From Hominenteromicrobium sp964531265 (GTDB lineage: Bacteria > Bacillota > Clostridia > Oscillospirales > Acutalibacteraceae), in contig CAZHDW010000002.1 in NCBI GenBank assembly GCA_964531265.1, forward strand, positions 62,001 through 126,000: a stretch of 64,000 bases of DNA. The letters are read 5' to 3'. Position 1 is the first letter of the stretch. Every line of letters begins with the position of its first letter. Shown here piece by piece: positions 41,905 to 49,327 of this stretch. Made by a program: the position numbers and the translations under genes. The notes beneath the pieces were generated by a model that worked only from the letters and a program-made list of their open reading frames with translations, searched no databases and was not told the DNA's origin.

Positions 41905-43229
41905 AAACCACCGGATTTCGTTCCTTTGTTCTCTACATTCTGCTGCTTGCATTCATTTGCGGCATAGGCTTTTTCGTTTTCAATCTCACGATAAACGGTG
42001 CGGAGTGGGTATCACAGCCGTATAACGGACATATCTATTCAAACGGCTCGTCCGTTTCATCCGGAACCATCACCGACAGAAACGGTATGATCCTCGCCGA
42101 AAGCCGGGACGGTTCCCGTATATATGCCGAAAGTGAATCCGTCCGTCGAGCTCTTCTGCACACGGTGGGCGATTCCAGCGGATACATAAGCACCTCAGTT
42201 CAGGCGGTTCACCGCTCCAAGCTGACGGGCTACAACCTGATAACCGGCCTTAATGACACGGTTTTCTCCTCCTTTGGGCGTGACATCAAGCTTTCACTCG
42301 ATGCAAACGCCTGTGCCGCGGCCTATAACGCCTTCGGCGGCAGGGATGGATCGGCATTCATGTACAATTACAAGACGGGTGAGGTAATAGCAAAGGTAAG
42401 TGCTCCTACATACGACCCGATGAATGTTCCGAGTGATCTTCTTGAAAACGACGCATACAACGGCGTTCTGCTCGACCATACCCTTACCTCCACCTACACG
42501 CCGGGCTCCATTTTCAAGCTGGTGACAGCCGCTGCCGCCATGGATACCTTTACCGATTGGGAAACACGCACATATACTTGTGAGCAAACCTGCACTATCG
42601 GTGACGGCACGGTCACATGCCTCGGATATCACGGCGCGCTGAGCATGAGTCAGGCGATGGGACATTCCTGCAACATATATTTTGCAAAGCTTGCGCAGGA
42701 TATCGGCGCTGACAAGCTGCAAAGAACAGCGGAACGCATGGGTTTCGGCGAGCACTTCAGCTTTGATTCCATAACCACCGCCGACAGTACCATCCAGCTT
42801 TCCGGCTGCTCAGCACTTGACCTTGCGTGGTCATCCGTCGGTCAGGGAGAGGTGCTGACAAATCCCTACCACATGGCACTGCTGATGGGTGCAATAGCAA
42901 ACGGCGGTGCAGTCACAGAGCCGTATATCACCGGACACGGTACCGGCACAAAATACGATCTTGTCAGCAGCAGTACAGCATATGAGCTGCACGAAATGAT
43001 GAGAAACAATGTAGTGAACTATTACGGCAGCAGCCTTTTCGGCGGATACAATGTCTGCGCCAAAACCGGCACAGCCGAGGTTGGCGGACAGGATCCGAAC
43101 TGCTGGATAGTCGGCTTCTGCGAGGATGAATCCATGCCCTATGCCTTTGCCGTATGCGTACAGGAGGGCTCTTCCGGACTGTACACGGCCGGCAGTGTGG
43201 TCTCGGCAATTTTGAACGCAATATCATAA
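41901..43229 (+). CDS. Short class B penicillin-binding protein (PbpA-like transpeptidase)
   Basis: A 442-residue membrane-anchored transpeptidase. One N-terminal helix (~residues 8-30) precedes a small pedestal region with G-T-I-T-D-R-N-G-M-I-L-A. The penicillin-binding domain has S-I-F-K (active Ser ~203), S-C-N (~256) and K-T-G-T-A (~388). It is far shorter than FtsI or PBP2 (~600-700 residues), as in the PbpA group of Actinobacteria and small PBPs of Clostridia. Its start overlaps the end of the FHA-FtsW gene (ATGA), which indicates a dedicated SEDS-PBP pair. GGGGGCGATCGCAG precedes the start. A strong terminator follows. Confidence 0.93.
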   Translation: MKTTGFRSFVLYILLLAFICGIGFFVFNLTINGAEWVSQPYNGHIYSNGSSVSSGTITDRNGMILAESRDGSRIYAESESVRRALLHTVGDSSGYISTSVQAVHRSKLTGYNLITGLNDTVFSSFGRDIKLSLDANACAAAYNAFGGRDGSAFMYNYKTGEVIAKVSAPTYDPMNVPSDLLENDAYNGVLLDHTLTSTYTPGSIFKLVTAAAAMDTFTDWETRTYTCEQTCTIGDGTVTCLGYHGALSMSQAMGHSCNIYFAKLAQDIGADKLQRTAERMGFGEHFSFDSITTADSTIQLSGCSALDLAWSSVGQGEVLTNPYHMALLMGAIANGGAVTEPYITGHGTGTKYDLVSSSTAYELHEMMRNNVVNYYGSSLFGGYNVCAKTGTAEVGGQDPNCWIVGFCEDESMPYAFAVCVQEGSSGLYTAGSVVSAILNAIS

Positions 43230-43238
43230 AGCAAAACC

Positions 43239-43285
43239 AAAAGCTCCGCATCAAACCATAAATCACGGAAGGATGCGGAGCTTTT
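43239..43285 (+). terminator. Terminator after the PBP gene
   Basis: A 14-bp stem (AAAAGCTCCGCATC / GATGCGGAGCTTTT) ending in TTTTC. Confidence 0.85.
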
Positions 43286-43310
43286 CTATGTAAAAAAGTA
43301 CTTTCAAACG

Positions 43311-43344
43311 CAACGAAGCCCGGGGAAAACCCCGAGCTTCGTTG
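43311..43344 (-). terminator. Long GC-rich hairpin after htrA
   Basis: A 15-bp stem with one mismatch and a 4-nt loop (arms 43311-43325 and 43330-43344). Leftward it is followed by GTTTGAAAGTACTTTTTT, a discontinuous U-tract. Confidence 0.6.
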
Positions 43345-43388
43345 CTTGAAAAAGGAGATTTATGAAAAAGACTCGTACTCAAATTTAA

Positions 43389-44846
43389 TTAGCTTCCCGA
43401 ATACTCTGAAAGCGTCAGACTGATTTCGATAGATTCCTTAACAGACGGACGATAAACTGTAAGTGTTACGACTTCACCCGGCTTCTTGGAATTTATAAAG
43501 GCACGCATCTCGGCTTCACTTGAAAGCATTGTGCCATCCATAGCCGTGATAATATCGCCCTGCTGCAAGCCGGAACTCTGTGCAAGCTCCGTATTGAGCG
43601 CTGCAACATATTCGCCCTGCGGCAAGCCGTAGAAACGACCCGTAAGTGAATCTATAAACTGACCGGAAATACCGAGCATTGCTCTGTCCTTGACATAGCC
43701 GTACTGAATAAGATCATTGATTATCGGCTGTGCCGTATCGGACGGGATTGCAAAGCCGAGGCCCTCATAGCCCGTAGCGCTGATCTTAGCGGAATTTATT
43801 CCGATGACCTCACCATAGCTGTTAACAAGAGCGCCGCCGGAGTTACCAGGATTTATAGCTGCATCTGTCTGGATGTACTCCATGGTATATCCCGTGGAGC
43901 TGTTTGTTATCGCACGGTTAAGCGCGGAAACATAACCTATCGTTACGCTGGAGCTGAGCTCGTAGCCGCCGGGATTGCCGATTGCAATCACCTTGTCAGC
44001 AACACGCAGTGCAGAAGAATCTCCGAAGCTCGCTGCTGTAAGCGGTGTCTCAAGACCTGTTGTGTCAACCTTAATGACCGCTATGTCCGTCAGACTGTCG
44101 CTTCCGATAAGCTCGGCCTCGACTGTAGAACCGTCATAGAGTATCGCCTTCAGTGATGTTGCGCCGTCCACGACATGCGCATTTGTGACGATATAGCCGT
44201 CCTCACTGATTATGATTCCCGAACCCTCACTCGCAGGAGAAACATCCGACGAGGTGGTATACAGGAAGCCATACTGCTGTGAAACCTGATAATTCTCAAT
44301 GCACACAACGGATGGAATAAGCTTTTCGGCCACATCCTGATCTGTCAAAGCCGTACCCGGTACGCTGTTGTTCTCCGGGACACTTGATACTGCGCTGTCT
44401 GCGGCAGCCTCTGCCTCACCGCGTGATACCTCATCGGGAAGCACCAACGCACTCTCCGACTTTGTCTCAAGCTTTACAACGCCACCCTGCACCAATCCTA
44501 TAAAGACACCGAGCGTTGCCGCTGATGTAATGGCACAGCACAGAACCACTGCGAGAAGCTTCACACCGAACGGAACACCGTTCTTTTTCGGCTTTACCTG
44601 CTGAACGGGTCTCATCGGCTGCTGATTTACCGGAGGCTGTGAATACATCGGCTGTCGGTATGTCGGCTGCGGTCTCGGACCGGAGCTGTACTCGCCCGTC
44701 TGTCTGTTCCATGTATAGGACTGCGGAGCAGAGCCGACTCTGTTCTCATTCACATTATTAGTCGCTTCCGTATCGTATATCTTCTGTTCATTTTCGCGGT
44801 TCACAGATTCGGATTCATTCTGGAATCTTTCATGATTGTCACTCAT
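43389..44846 (-). CDS. HtrA/DegP-type membrane-anchored serine protease
   Basis: A 485-residue quality-control protease. A polar cytoplasmic N-terminus (residues 1-92, including a Gln/Pro-rich repeat) leads into one membrane helix (94-119), a linker, a trypsin-like domain with the triad His224 (T-N-A-H-V-V), Asp254 (L-T-D-I-A) and Ser336 (G-N-S-G-G), and a C-terminal PDZ domain (~375-475). It should degrade or refold damaged exported proteins outside the membrane. GAAAGGAG precedes ATG; a promoter lies just upstream. In Bacillus HtrA genes are under CssRS; no such site was recognised here. Confidence 0.94.
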   Translation of the reverse strand: MSDNHERFQNESESVNRENEQKIYDTEATNNVNENRVGSAPQSYTWNRQTGEYSSGPRPQPTYRQPMYSQPPVNQQPMRPVQQVKPKKNGVPFGVKLLAVVLCCAITSAATLGVFIGLVQGGVVKLETKSESALVLPDEVSRGEAEAAADSAVSSVPENNSVPGTALTDQDVAEKLIPSVVCIENYQVSQQYGFLYTTSSDVSPASEGSGIIISEDGYIVTNAHVVDGATSLKAILYDGSTVEAELIGSDSLTDIAVIKVDTTGLETPLTAASFGDSSALRVADKVIAIGNPGGYELSSSVTIGYVSALNRAITNSSTGYTMEYIQTDAAINPGNSGGALVNSYGEVIGINSAKISATGYEGLGFAIPSDTAQPIINDLIQYGYVKDRAMLGISGQFIDSLTGRFYGLPQGEYVAALNTELAQSSGLQQGDIITAMDGTMLSSEAEMRAFINSKKPGEVVTLTVYRPSVKESIEISLTLSEYSGS

Positions 44847-44865
44847 GATCTTATGCTCCTTTCAG

Positions 44866-44894
44866 ATAATAACACATTTTGAGGAATATTTCAA
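44866..44894 (-). promoter_or_regulatory. htrA promoter
   Basis: TTGAAA (44889-44894), 17-bp spacer, TATTAT (44866-44871), giving a very short leader of about 15-20 bases. Confidence 0.65.
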
Positions 44895-45011
44895 CCTTTA
44901 TTTTCTCCCTCATTTCGATTTATATTATCGTGCCCCTATGTGAATTCCATGTGAAGTTAATCTGTTGAAAGCTGAATTTAGTGCGAAAAAAGAATTAATA
45001 TTTTATGAATC

Positions 45012-45041
45012 AAAAAAGAGAGCGGCAAAATTGCCGCCCTC
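45012..45041 (-). terminator. Terminator of the amidohydrolase gene
   Basis: GAGGGCGGCAA/TTGCCGCTCTC stem followed leftward by TTTTTTG. Confidence 0.9.
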
Positions 45042-45051
45042 CTGATATAAA

Positions 45052-46194
45052 TCAGCCTATTACTACTTTTCCGTCGACTATCACGTTCTTGACTACGGAT
45101 GCGACCTCGCTCCAGGGGCCGTCCATTATGACCAGATCGGCATCCTTGCCGACCTCGATAGAGCCGACTCTGCTCTCGGCGCCTATGTGCTCCGCTGCAT
45201 TTATCGTTATGGAACGCAGTGCATCGAATTCATCCATACCGGATTTCATTGCAAGAGCAGCGCACAGCGGCAGGTAGCTCTCCGGAATGACCGGGGAGTC
45301 GGTTATTATCGCGACATGGCAGCCTGCTTTTGCAAGTATGCCCGGAGTGGTAAATGTCTTATTGCGAAGCTCGAACTTTGTCTGGTGAGTGAGGGATGGG
45401 CCGACCGCCATGGGGTAATCCTCTCCTGCAAGCTCATCGACTATGAGATGACCCTCGGTCACGTGCTCCAAAGTCAGCTTAACGCCGAATTCCTTGGCTA
45501 TTCTTATAGCGGTAAAAATATCATCCGCACGATGTGCATGGGCCTTCAACGGAACCTCACCATGTATTACCGGCAAAAGTGCCTCAAGCTTCATATCAAA
45601 CGGTGGGCGCTTTGCGACGTCATCACCTGCGGCCTGCTTCTTTGCATCATATTCCAATGCCTTCATAAGCATCTCTCTGAGCTTGGAGGCTGTGGACATA
45701 CGGGAGAAATTGTTCTTATCCTTATAGCAGCGCTTCGGATTCTCGCCGAATGCGCACTTCATCGCCGCATAGGGCTCCACTATCATATCGTCAACGCTCT
45801 TTCCGACTGTCTTTAAAACAGCAAACTGTCCACCCAGAACGTTCGCCGAGCCCGGGCCCGTGCACACAGTGGTAACACCGGCTGCAAGCGCTTCATGGAA
45901 GGTGGGATCCATCGGGTAAACACCGTCTATTGCTCGAAGCTGTGGAGTGAGGATATCCGTCATTTCGTTGACATCGTTTCCCTCAAAGCCTATACCGCTG
46001 CCGTCCAGACCTATGTGGCAGTGAGCCTCGACAAAGCCGGGATAGATGTTCATTCCCTCGGCGTCGATGATCTCGCAGTCCGCGGTGAGATTTTCACCGA
46101 TGGCCTTGATTTTGCCGTCCTCAACAAGGATATCCGCCTTGTATGCCTCGCGATGTATCGCATCGGAGACCATACCGTTTTTGATAATGATCAT
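45052..46194 (-). CDS. Metal-dependent amidohydrolase
   Basis: A 380-residue amidohydrolase-superfamily protein. The metal motif is F-V-E-A-H-C-H-I (~residues 54-61), then A-H-A-H-R-A-D-D (~residue 219), L-E-H-V-T-E-G-H (~246) and I-T-D-S-P (~residue 297, catalytic Asp). The C-terminus R-V-G-S-I-E-V-G-K-D-A-D-L-V-I-M returns to the small beta domain. It is nearest in layout to imidazolonepropionase/prolidase-like amidohydrolases of Clostridia, whose substrates are mostly unknown. GGAGCG precedes ATG. It starts 24 bp after an ECF S-component gene, so it may act on the vitamin or metabolite that system imports. Confidence 0.87.
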   Translation of the reverse strand: MIIIKNGMVSDAIHREAYKADILVEDGKIKAIGENLTADCEIIDAEGMNIYPGFVEAHCHIGLDGSGIGFEGNDVNEMTDILTPQLRAIDGVYPMDPTFHEALAAGVTTVCTGPGSANVLGGQFAVLKTVGKSVDDMIVEPYAAMKCAFGENPKRCYKDKNNFSRMSTASKLREMLMKALEYDAKKQAAGDDVAKRPPFDMKLEALLPVIHGEVPLKAHAHRADDIFTAIRIAKEFGVKLTLEHVTEGHLIVDELAGEDYPMAVGPSLTHQTKFELRNKTFTTPGILAKAGCHVAIITDSPVIPESYLPLCAALAMKSGMDEFDALRSITINAAEHIGAESRVGSIEVGKDADLVIMDGPWSEVASVVKNVIVDGKVVIG

Positions 46195-46218
46195 AAGATC
46201 ACGCTCCAGAAAATAATA

Positions 46219-46794
46219 TTAAACCGAGAGCTTAGCGCTCTTCAACGCATTTTTGATAACGGCGGCAAGCGGTACGGAAATGATAACAGCCAGCACACCG
46301 TTTACCGAGCTTGTTGCCAGCTTTGTTACAAGTGATATCATAGCGGCCTGCGGAGCACTTCCGGCAAGCACCGCCGTTATATATGATTTGGCAAGATACA
46401 GAATTATGTATGTCACACTGCCGCAAACAGCCGCAATGAAGTAACGCGGCGTGGAGATTTTGCATTTTTCCAGCATGCTTCCGGACATTTTTCCGGAGTG
46501 TGCGATAGCTCCGCATACGAACGCCATGAGGAATTTAAAAGCAAAGGTGAACGGTGCGGATGTGACATAGGCCGGGTTTGTGAGGTCATACAGTGCAGCG
46601 CCTATGCCGGAGGCAAGACCGCCGCCGACTGGCCCCATGACAAAGCCAGAAAGCAGACAGAAGACATTTCCGAGATGTATTCTTGAAATATCACCGACGG
46701 GCACGGGGATAGGAAAGCTGAGATAATTTGAAACAAACACCAGTGCGCCTAAAAGACCCACGGTAACTATTCTGTAAATTGAATTCTTCTTCAT
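46219..46794 (-). CDS. ECF transporter S-component, substrate unknown
   Basis: A 191-residue membrane protein with about six helices. The segment I-P-V-P-V-G-D-I-S-R-I-H-L-G-N-V-F-C-L-L-S-G-F and M-G-P-V-G-G-G-L-A-S-G-I-G-A-A-L-Y-D-L are typical of ECF S-components. It binds a small substrate and needs a separate ATPase/T module. The substrate is not readable; riboflavin, thiamine and folate types look different. It shares an operon with the amidohydrolase downstream, which suggests an amide- or lactam-containing compound (inference). Promoter lies directly upstream with almost no leader, so no riboswitch. Confidence 0.85.
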   Translation of the reverse strand: MKKNSIYRIVTVGLLGALVFVSNYLSFPIPVPVGDISRIHLGNVFCLLSGFVMGPVGGGLASGIGAALYDLTNPAYVTSAPFTFAFKFLMAFVCGAIAHSGKMSGSMLEKCKISTPRYFIAAVCGSVTYIILYLAKSYITAVLAGSAPQAAMISLVTKLATSSVNGVLAVIISVPLAAVIKNALKSAKLSV

Positions 46795-46809
46795 ATGGCT
46801 TACCTCTTT

Positions 46810-46837
46810 ATTATATAGGATTTTCTCTTGGAGTCAA
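46810..46837 (-). promoter_or_regulatory. Promoter of the ECF S-component/amidohydrolase operon
   Basis: TTGACT (46832-46837), 16-bp spacer, TATAAT (46810-46815). Confidence 0.75.
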
Positions 46838-46912
46838 GTATAGCATCAAACTGGTATGCACACAATGTTCAGATTTTAATTAATTTACAAGGTCAGTTTA
46901 GGAACAGTGTAC

Positions 46913-46941
46913 TTGAAAAACCTATTTGCGCGTAGTATACT
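46913..46941 (+). promoter_or_regulatory. Promoter of the HAD phosphatase gene
   Basis: TTGAAA (46913-46918), 17-bp spacer, TATACT (46936-46941). Confidence 0.8.
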
Positions 46942-46974
46942 TAAAAAAGCAATTAGAAGCAAGAGGTAATACTT

Positions 46975-47628
46975 ATGATAAAAGCTGTAATTTTTGATAT
47001 GGACGGAACCGTGGCCGATACGCTGAGGTCAATTGCCGGCTTTGGCAATTCTGCGCTGAAGGCTCACGGCTTCGACGAAATAGACACCGAGCTGTACCGT
47101 CAGCTTGTCGGAAACGGACGCGACTTGCTTATTCGCCGTATGTTGGCCACCGTGGGTCATCCCGATGACGAGGCCGCCTATGAAGCGGTCGGAAAAACGT
47201 ATGACGAGCTTTATGAGGCCGACCCGACAAAGCTTGTCGAGCCGTACCCGGGCATAACGGAGCTTTTGCATGAGCTTCGCCGCCGCGGCATCAAAACTGC
47301 CGTGCTCTCCAACAAGCCGGATAATATGACCTGCTTTATAGCGGATTCTCTGTTCAACGGTCTGTTCGATATAGTGCACGGTCAGCGTGAGGGCATTCCG
47401 AAAAAGCCGGAGCCGTCTGCGGTAATCATGCTCTGTGAGGAGCTTTCCGTCAGCCCGGCAGAGTGCCTGTATGTCGGCGACAGTGGTGTAGATATGCAGA
47501 CCGGTGCCAATGCCGGCATTCCGTCGGTCGGAGTTACATGGGGATTTCGCGGTGCAGCGGAATTACAGGCGAACGGCGCCGATCATCTCATAGATTCAGC
47601 CGCAGAGCTGCTTGACATACTTGATTGA
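46975..47628 (+). CDS. HAD-family phosphatase (phosphoglycolate phosphatase-like)
   Basis: A 217-residue haloacid-dehalogenase-type hydrolase. Motif I F-D-M-D-G-T-V-A-D-T (residues 7-16), motif II L-S-N-K-P (~residue 113), and motif IV Y-V-G-D-S-G-V-D-M (~residue 167) are intact, with a four-helix cap between motifs I and II. It resembles Gph and PpaX but could act on other sugar phosphates or pyrophosphate. AGAGG lies about eight bases before ATG. Single-gene unit. Confidence 0.9.
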   Translation: MIKAVIFDMDGTVADTLRSIAGFGNSALKAHGFDEIDTELYRQLVGNGRDLLIRRMLATVGHPDDEAAYEAVGKTYDELYEADPTKLVEPYPGITELLHELRRRGIKTAVLSNKPDNMTCFIADSLFNGLFDIVHGQREGIPKKPEPSAVIMLCEELSVSPAECLYVGDSGVDMQTGANAGIPSVGVTWGFRGAAELQANGADHLIDSAAELLDILD

Positions 47629-47639
47629 TAAAAGCGCTA

Positions 47640-47671
47640 AAAAATAAAGCTCCCGTTTGCACGGGAGCTTT
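47640..47671. terminator. Bidirectional terminator
   Basis: An 11-bp stem (AAAGCTCCCGT / ACGGGAGCTTT, 4-nt loop) with ATTTTTTAG on the leftward side, so it is strongest for the purine permease gene. Confidence 0.85.
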
Positions 47672-47692
47672 GAGCTTCTATTGCTATGATAA

Positions 47693-49135
47693 TTACATTG
47701 TTACCATTACGAACTTGATGACGAAGAGTATGCCGATAATAGTTACCGGGATATCCTTCTTCTGATACTTACCTGTGAACAGGGAAATGAGGACATAAGC
47801 AATAGCACCGATACCGATACCATTGGAAATGGAGTATGTCATCGGCATCATGATGAGAGCAAGGAATGCCGGAACAGCGCTGCGAACGTCTGTCATATCA
47901 ACCTTAGCAAAGCCCTTGAGCATGAGAACGCCAACCCAGATAAGAGCCGGAGCTGTTGCGCAAGCCGGAACAAGGGATACCAGCGGGCTGAGGAACAGGC
48001 ACAGTGCAAAGCAGATAGCAACGATAAGGCTGGAGAAGCCTGTTCTTGCGCCTGCTGCAACGCCTGCTGCGGACTCAACGAAGGTTGTGCATGTGGATGT
48101 ACCGAACACAGCACCGGCAACGGTTGCAACGGAGTCACTTGTCATGCACTGGTCAACATTGATCGGGTCATTGTTCTCGTCAAGAAGATTAGCCTGAGAA
48201 GCTGCGCCATAGAGTGTGCCGATAGTATCGAACATATCAACGAGGCAGTAGGAAACAACAAGCATGATAGCGGAGAATACGCCGCCAACGAGCTCAACGG
48301 AGAATGCATCCTTCCAGGACTGAGCCTGGAATACGCCTGTAATACCGATCTCAGCGAAATCCTTGAAGCTCTGACCGACCTGACCCATATCAAAGGACGG
48401 TGCAGTACCTGTGAGAACATAGTAGAGAACGGAAATAATAACGATAGCGATGAGAACAGCGCCGCCCTTGACCTTCGGGAAGTTCTGCATAACTGCGATA
48501 AGAATCAGGCCGAGCAGGGAAAGCAGAGCCGGAAGAGCAGATGTCATGAATTCGCCGTTCTGAATAGCACCATGGATGTCAACAAACTGAACCAGTGTGT
48601 ACTGATTTGCCTGAATAATGCCGACATTCTGGAAACCGATGAAGGCAATGAACATACCGATACCTGCCGGGATAGCCTGCTTGAGGCAATCCGGGAGAGA
48701 TCTTGCAATCTTTGTGCGCAGACCTGTAACCGAGAAGAACATGAACACGAGACCGGAGATCAGGATGATAACAAGACCTGCCTGATAGCCGTCGATCAGC
48801 GCATCTGTACCGCCGCCGTTAATAACTACGGGCAGGATGAAAGATACGAAGAAGAAGGAGTTCAGACCCATACCGCAGGCCTGTGCAAACGGCATCTTTG
48901 CATAAAGAGCCATGAGCAATGTACCGATAACAGCGACCAGGATGGAAGCAATGTAAACAGAGTTCCAAATCTTCTGGAAAGCCGGATCAGCGCCCTCTGC
49001 CAGATGATTGAAGCTAACGATCTGGTTCGGGTTGGTGACTACGATGTAAACCATCGCAAAGAATGTGGTGAGGCCGCCAATGACCTCAGCACGCACGCTT
49101 GAGCCACGCTCGGAAATTTTGAAAAATTTGTCCAA
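47693..49135 (-). CDS. NCS2-family purine permease (AzgA/PbuG type)
   Basis: A 480-residue transporter with about 12-14 helices. The opening D-K-F-F-K-I-S-E-R-G-S-S-V-R-A-E-V-I-G-G-L-T-T-F-F-A-M-V-Y-I and the segment G-T-S-T-C-T-T-F-V-E-S-A-A-G-V-A-A-G-A-R-T-G mark the AzgA-like branch that imports adenine, guanine or hypoxanthine by proton symport. GTG 49144 has its ribosome binding site (GGAGA) almost touching; TTG 49135 is ten bases away, so I prefer it. It has its own promoter and a leader with a hairpin. No purine riboswitch sequence is present in that leader. Confidence 0.92.
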   Translation of the reverse strand: MDKFFKISERGSSVRAEVIGGLTTFFAMVYIVVTNPNQIVSFNHLAEGADPAFQKIWNSVYIASILVAVIGTLLMALYAKMPFAQACGMGLNSFFFVSFILPVVINGGGTDALIDGYQAGLVIILISGLVFMFFSVTGLRTKIARSLPDCLKQAIPAGIGMFIAFIGFQNVGIIQANQYTLVQFVDIHGAIQNGEFMTSALPALLSLLGLILIAVMQNFPKVKGGAVLIAIVIISVLYYVLTGTAPSFDMGQVGQSFKDFAEIGITGVFQAQSWKDAFSVELVGGVFSAIMLVVSYCLVDMFDTIGTLYGAASQANLLDENNDPINVDQCMTSDSVATVAGAVFGTSTCTTFVESAAGVAAGARTGFSSLIVAICFALCLFLSPLVSLVPACATAPALIWVGVLMLKGFAKVDMTDVRSAVPAFLALIMMPMTYSISNGIGIGAIAYVLISLFTGKYQKKDIPVTIIGILFVIKFVMVTM

Positions 49136-49161
49136 GGATGTCACTCTCCTCTAAAAATTTC

Positions 49162-49192
49162 TTTCCTGCCCATATGCGTACCAAGCAGGAAA
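49162..49192 (-). promoter_or_regulatory. 5'-leader hairpin of the purine permease gene
   Basis: An 8-bp perfect stem TTTCCTGC/GCAGGAAA with a 15-nt loop sits within the first bases of the predicted transcript (start ~49196). It could stabilise the mRNA or hold a regulator site. Confidence 0.45.
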
Positions 49193-49202
49193 ATACACAT
49201 AT

Positions 49203-49231
49203 AGTATAGCGGTTGAGTTTCAATAAATCAA
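49203..49231 (-). promoter_or_regulatory. Promoter of the purine permease gene
   Basis: TTGATT (49226-49231), 17-bp spacer, TATACT (49203-49208). Confidence 0.75.
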
Positions 49232-49280
49232 GAGAAAAAATCAGATTTATTCATATTTTGTTCGATTTTATCTGAAAGTA

Positions 49281-49314
49281 AAAGACCTGCTCAGCAAAAA
49301 CTGCCAAGCAGGCC
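49281..49314 (-). terminator. Terminator of the SSS symporter gene
   Basis: A stem with core CCTGCT/AGCAGG and inner GCAG/CTG pairing followed leftward by TCTTTTACTTT. Confidence 0.7.
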
Positions 49315-49327
49315 AAATGAAAGCATG

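Noticed and set aside
49145..49231. Purine riboswitch before the NCS2 permease
   Set aside because: The leader is too short and lacks the conserved three-way-junction bases of that class.
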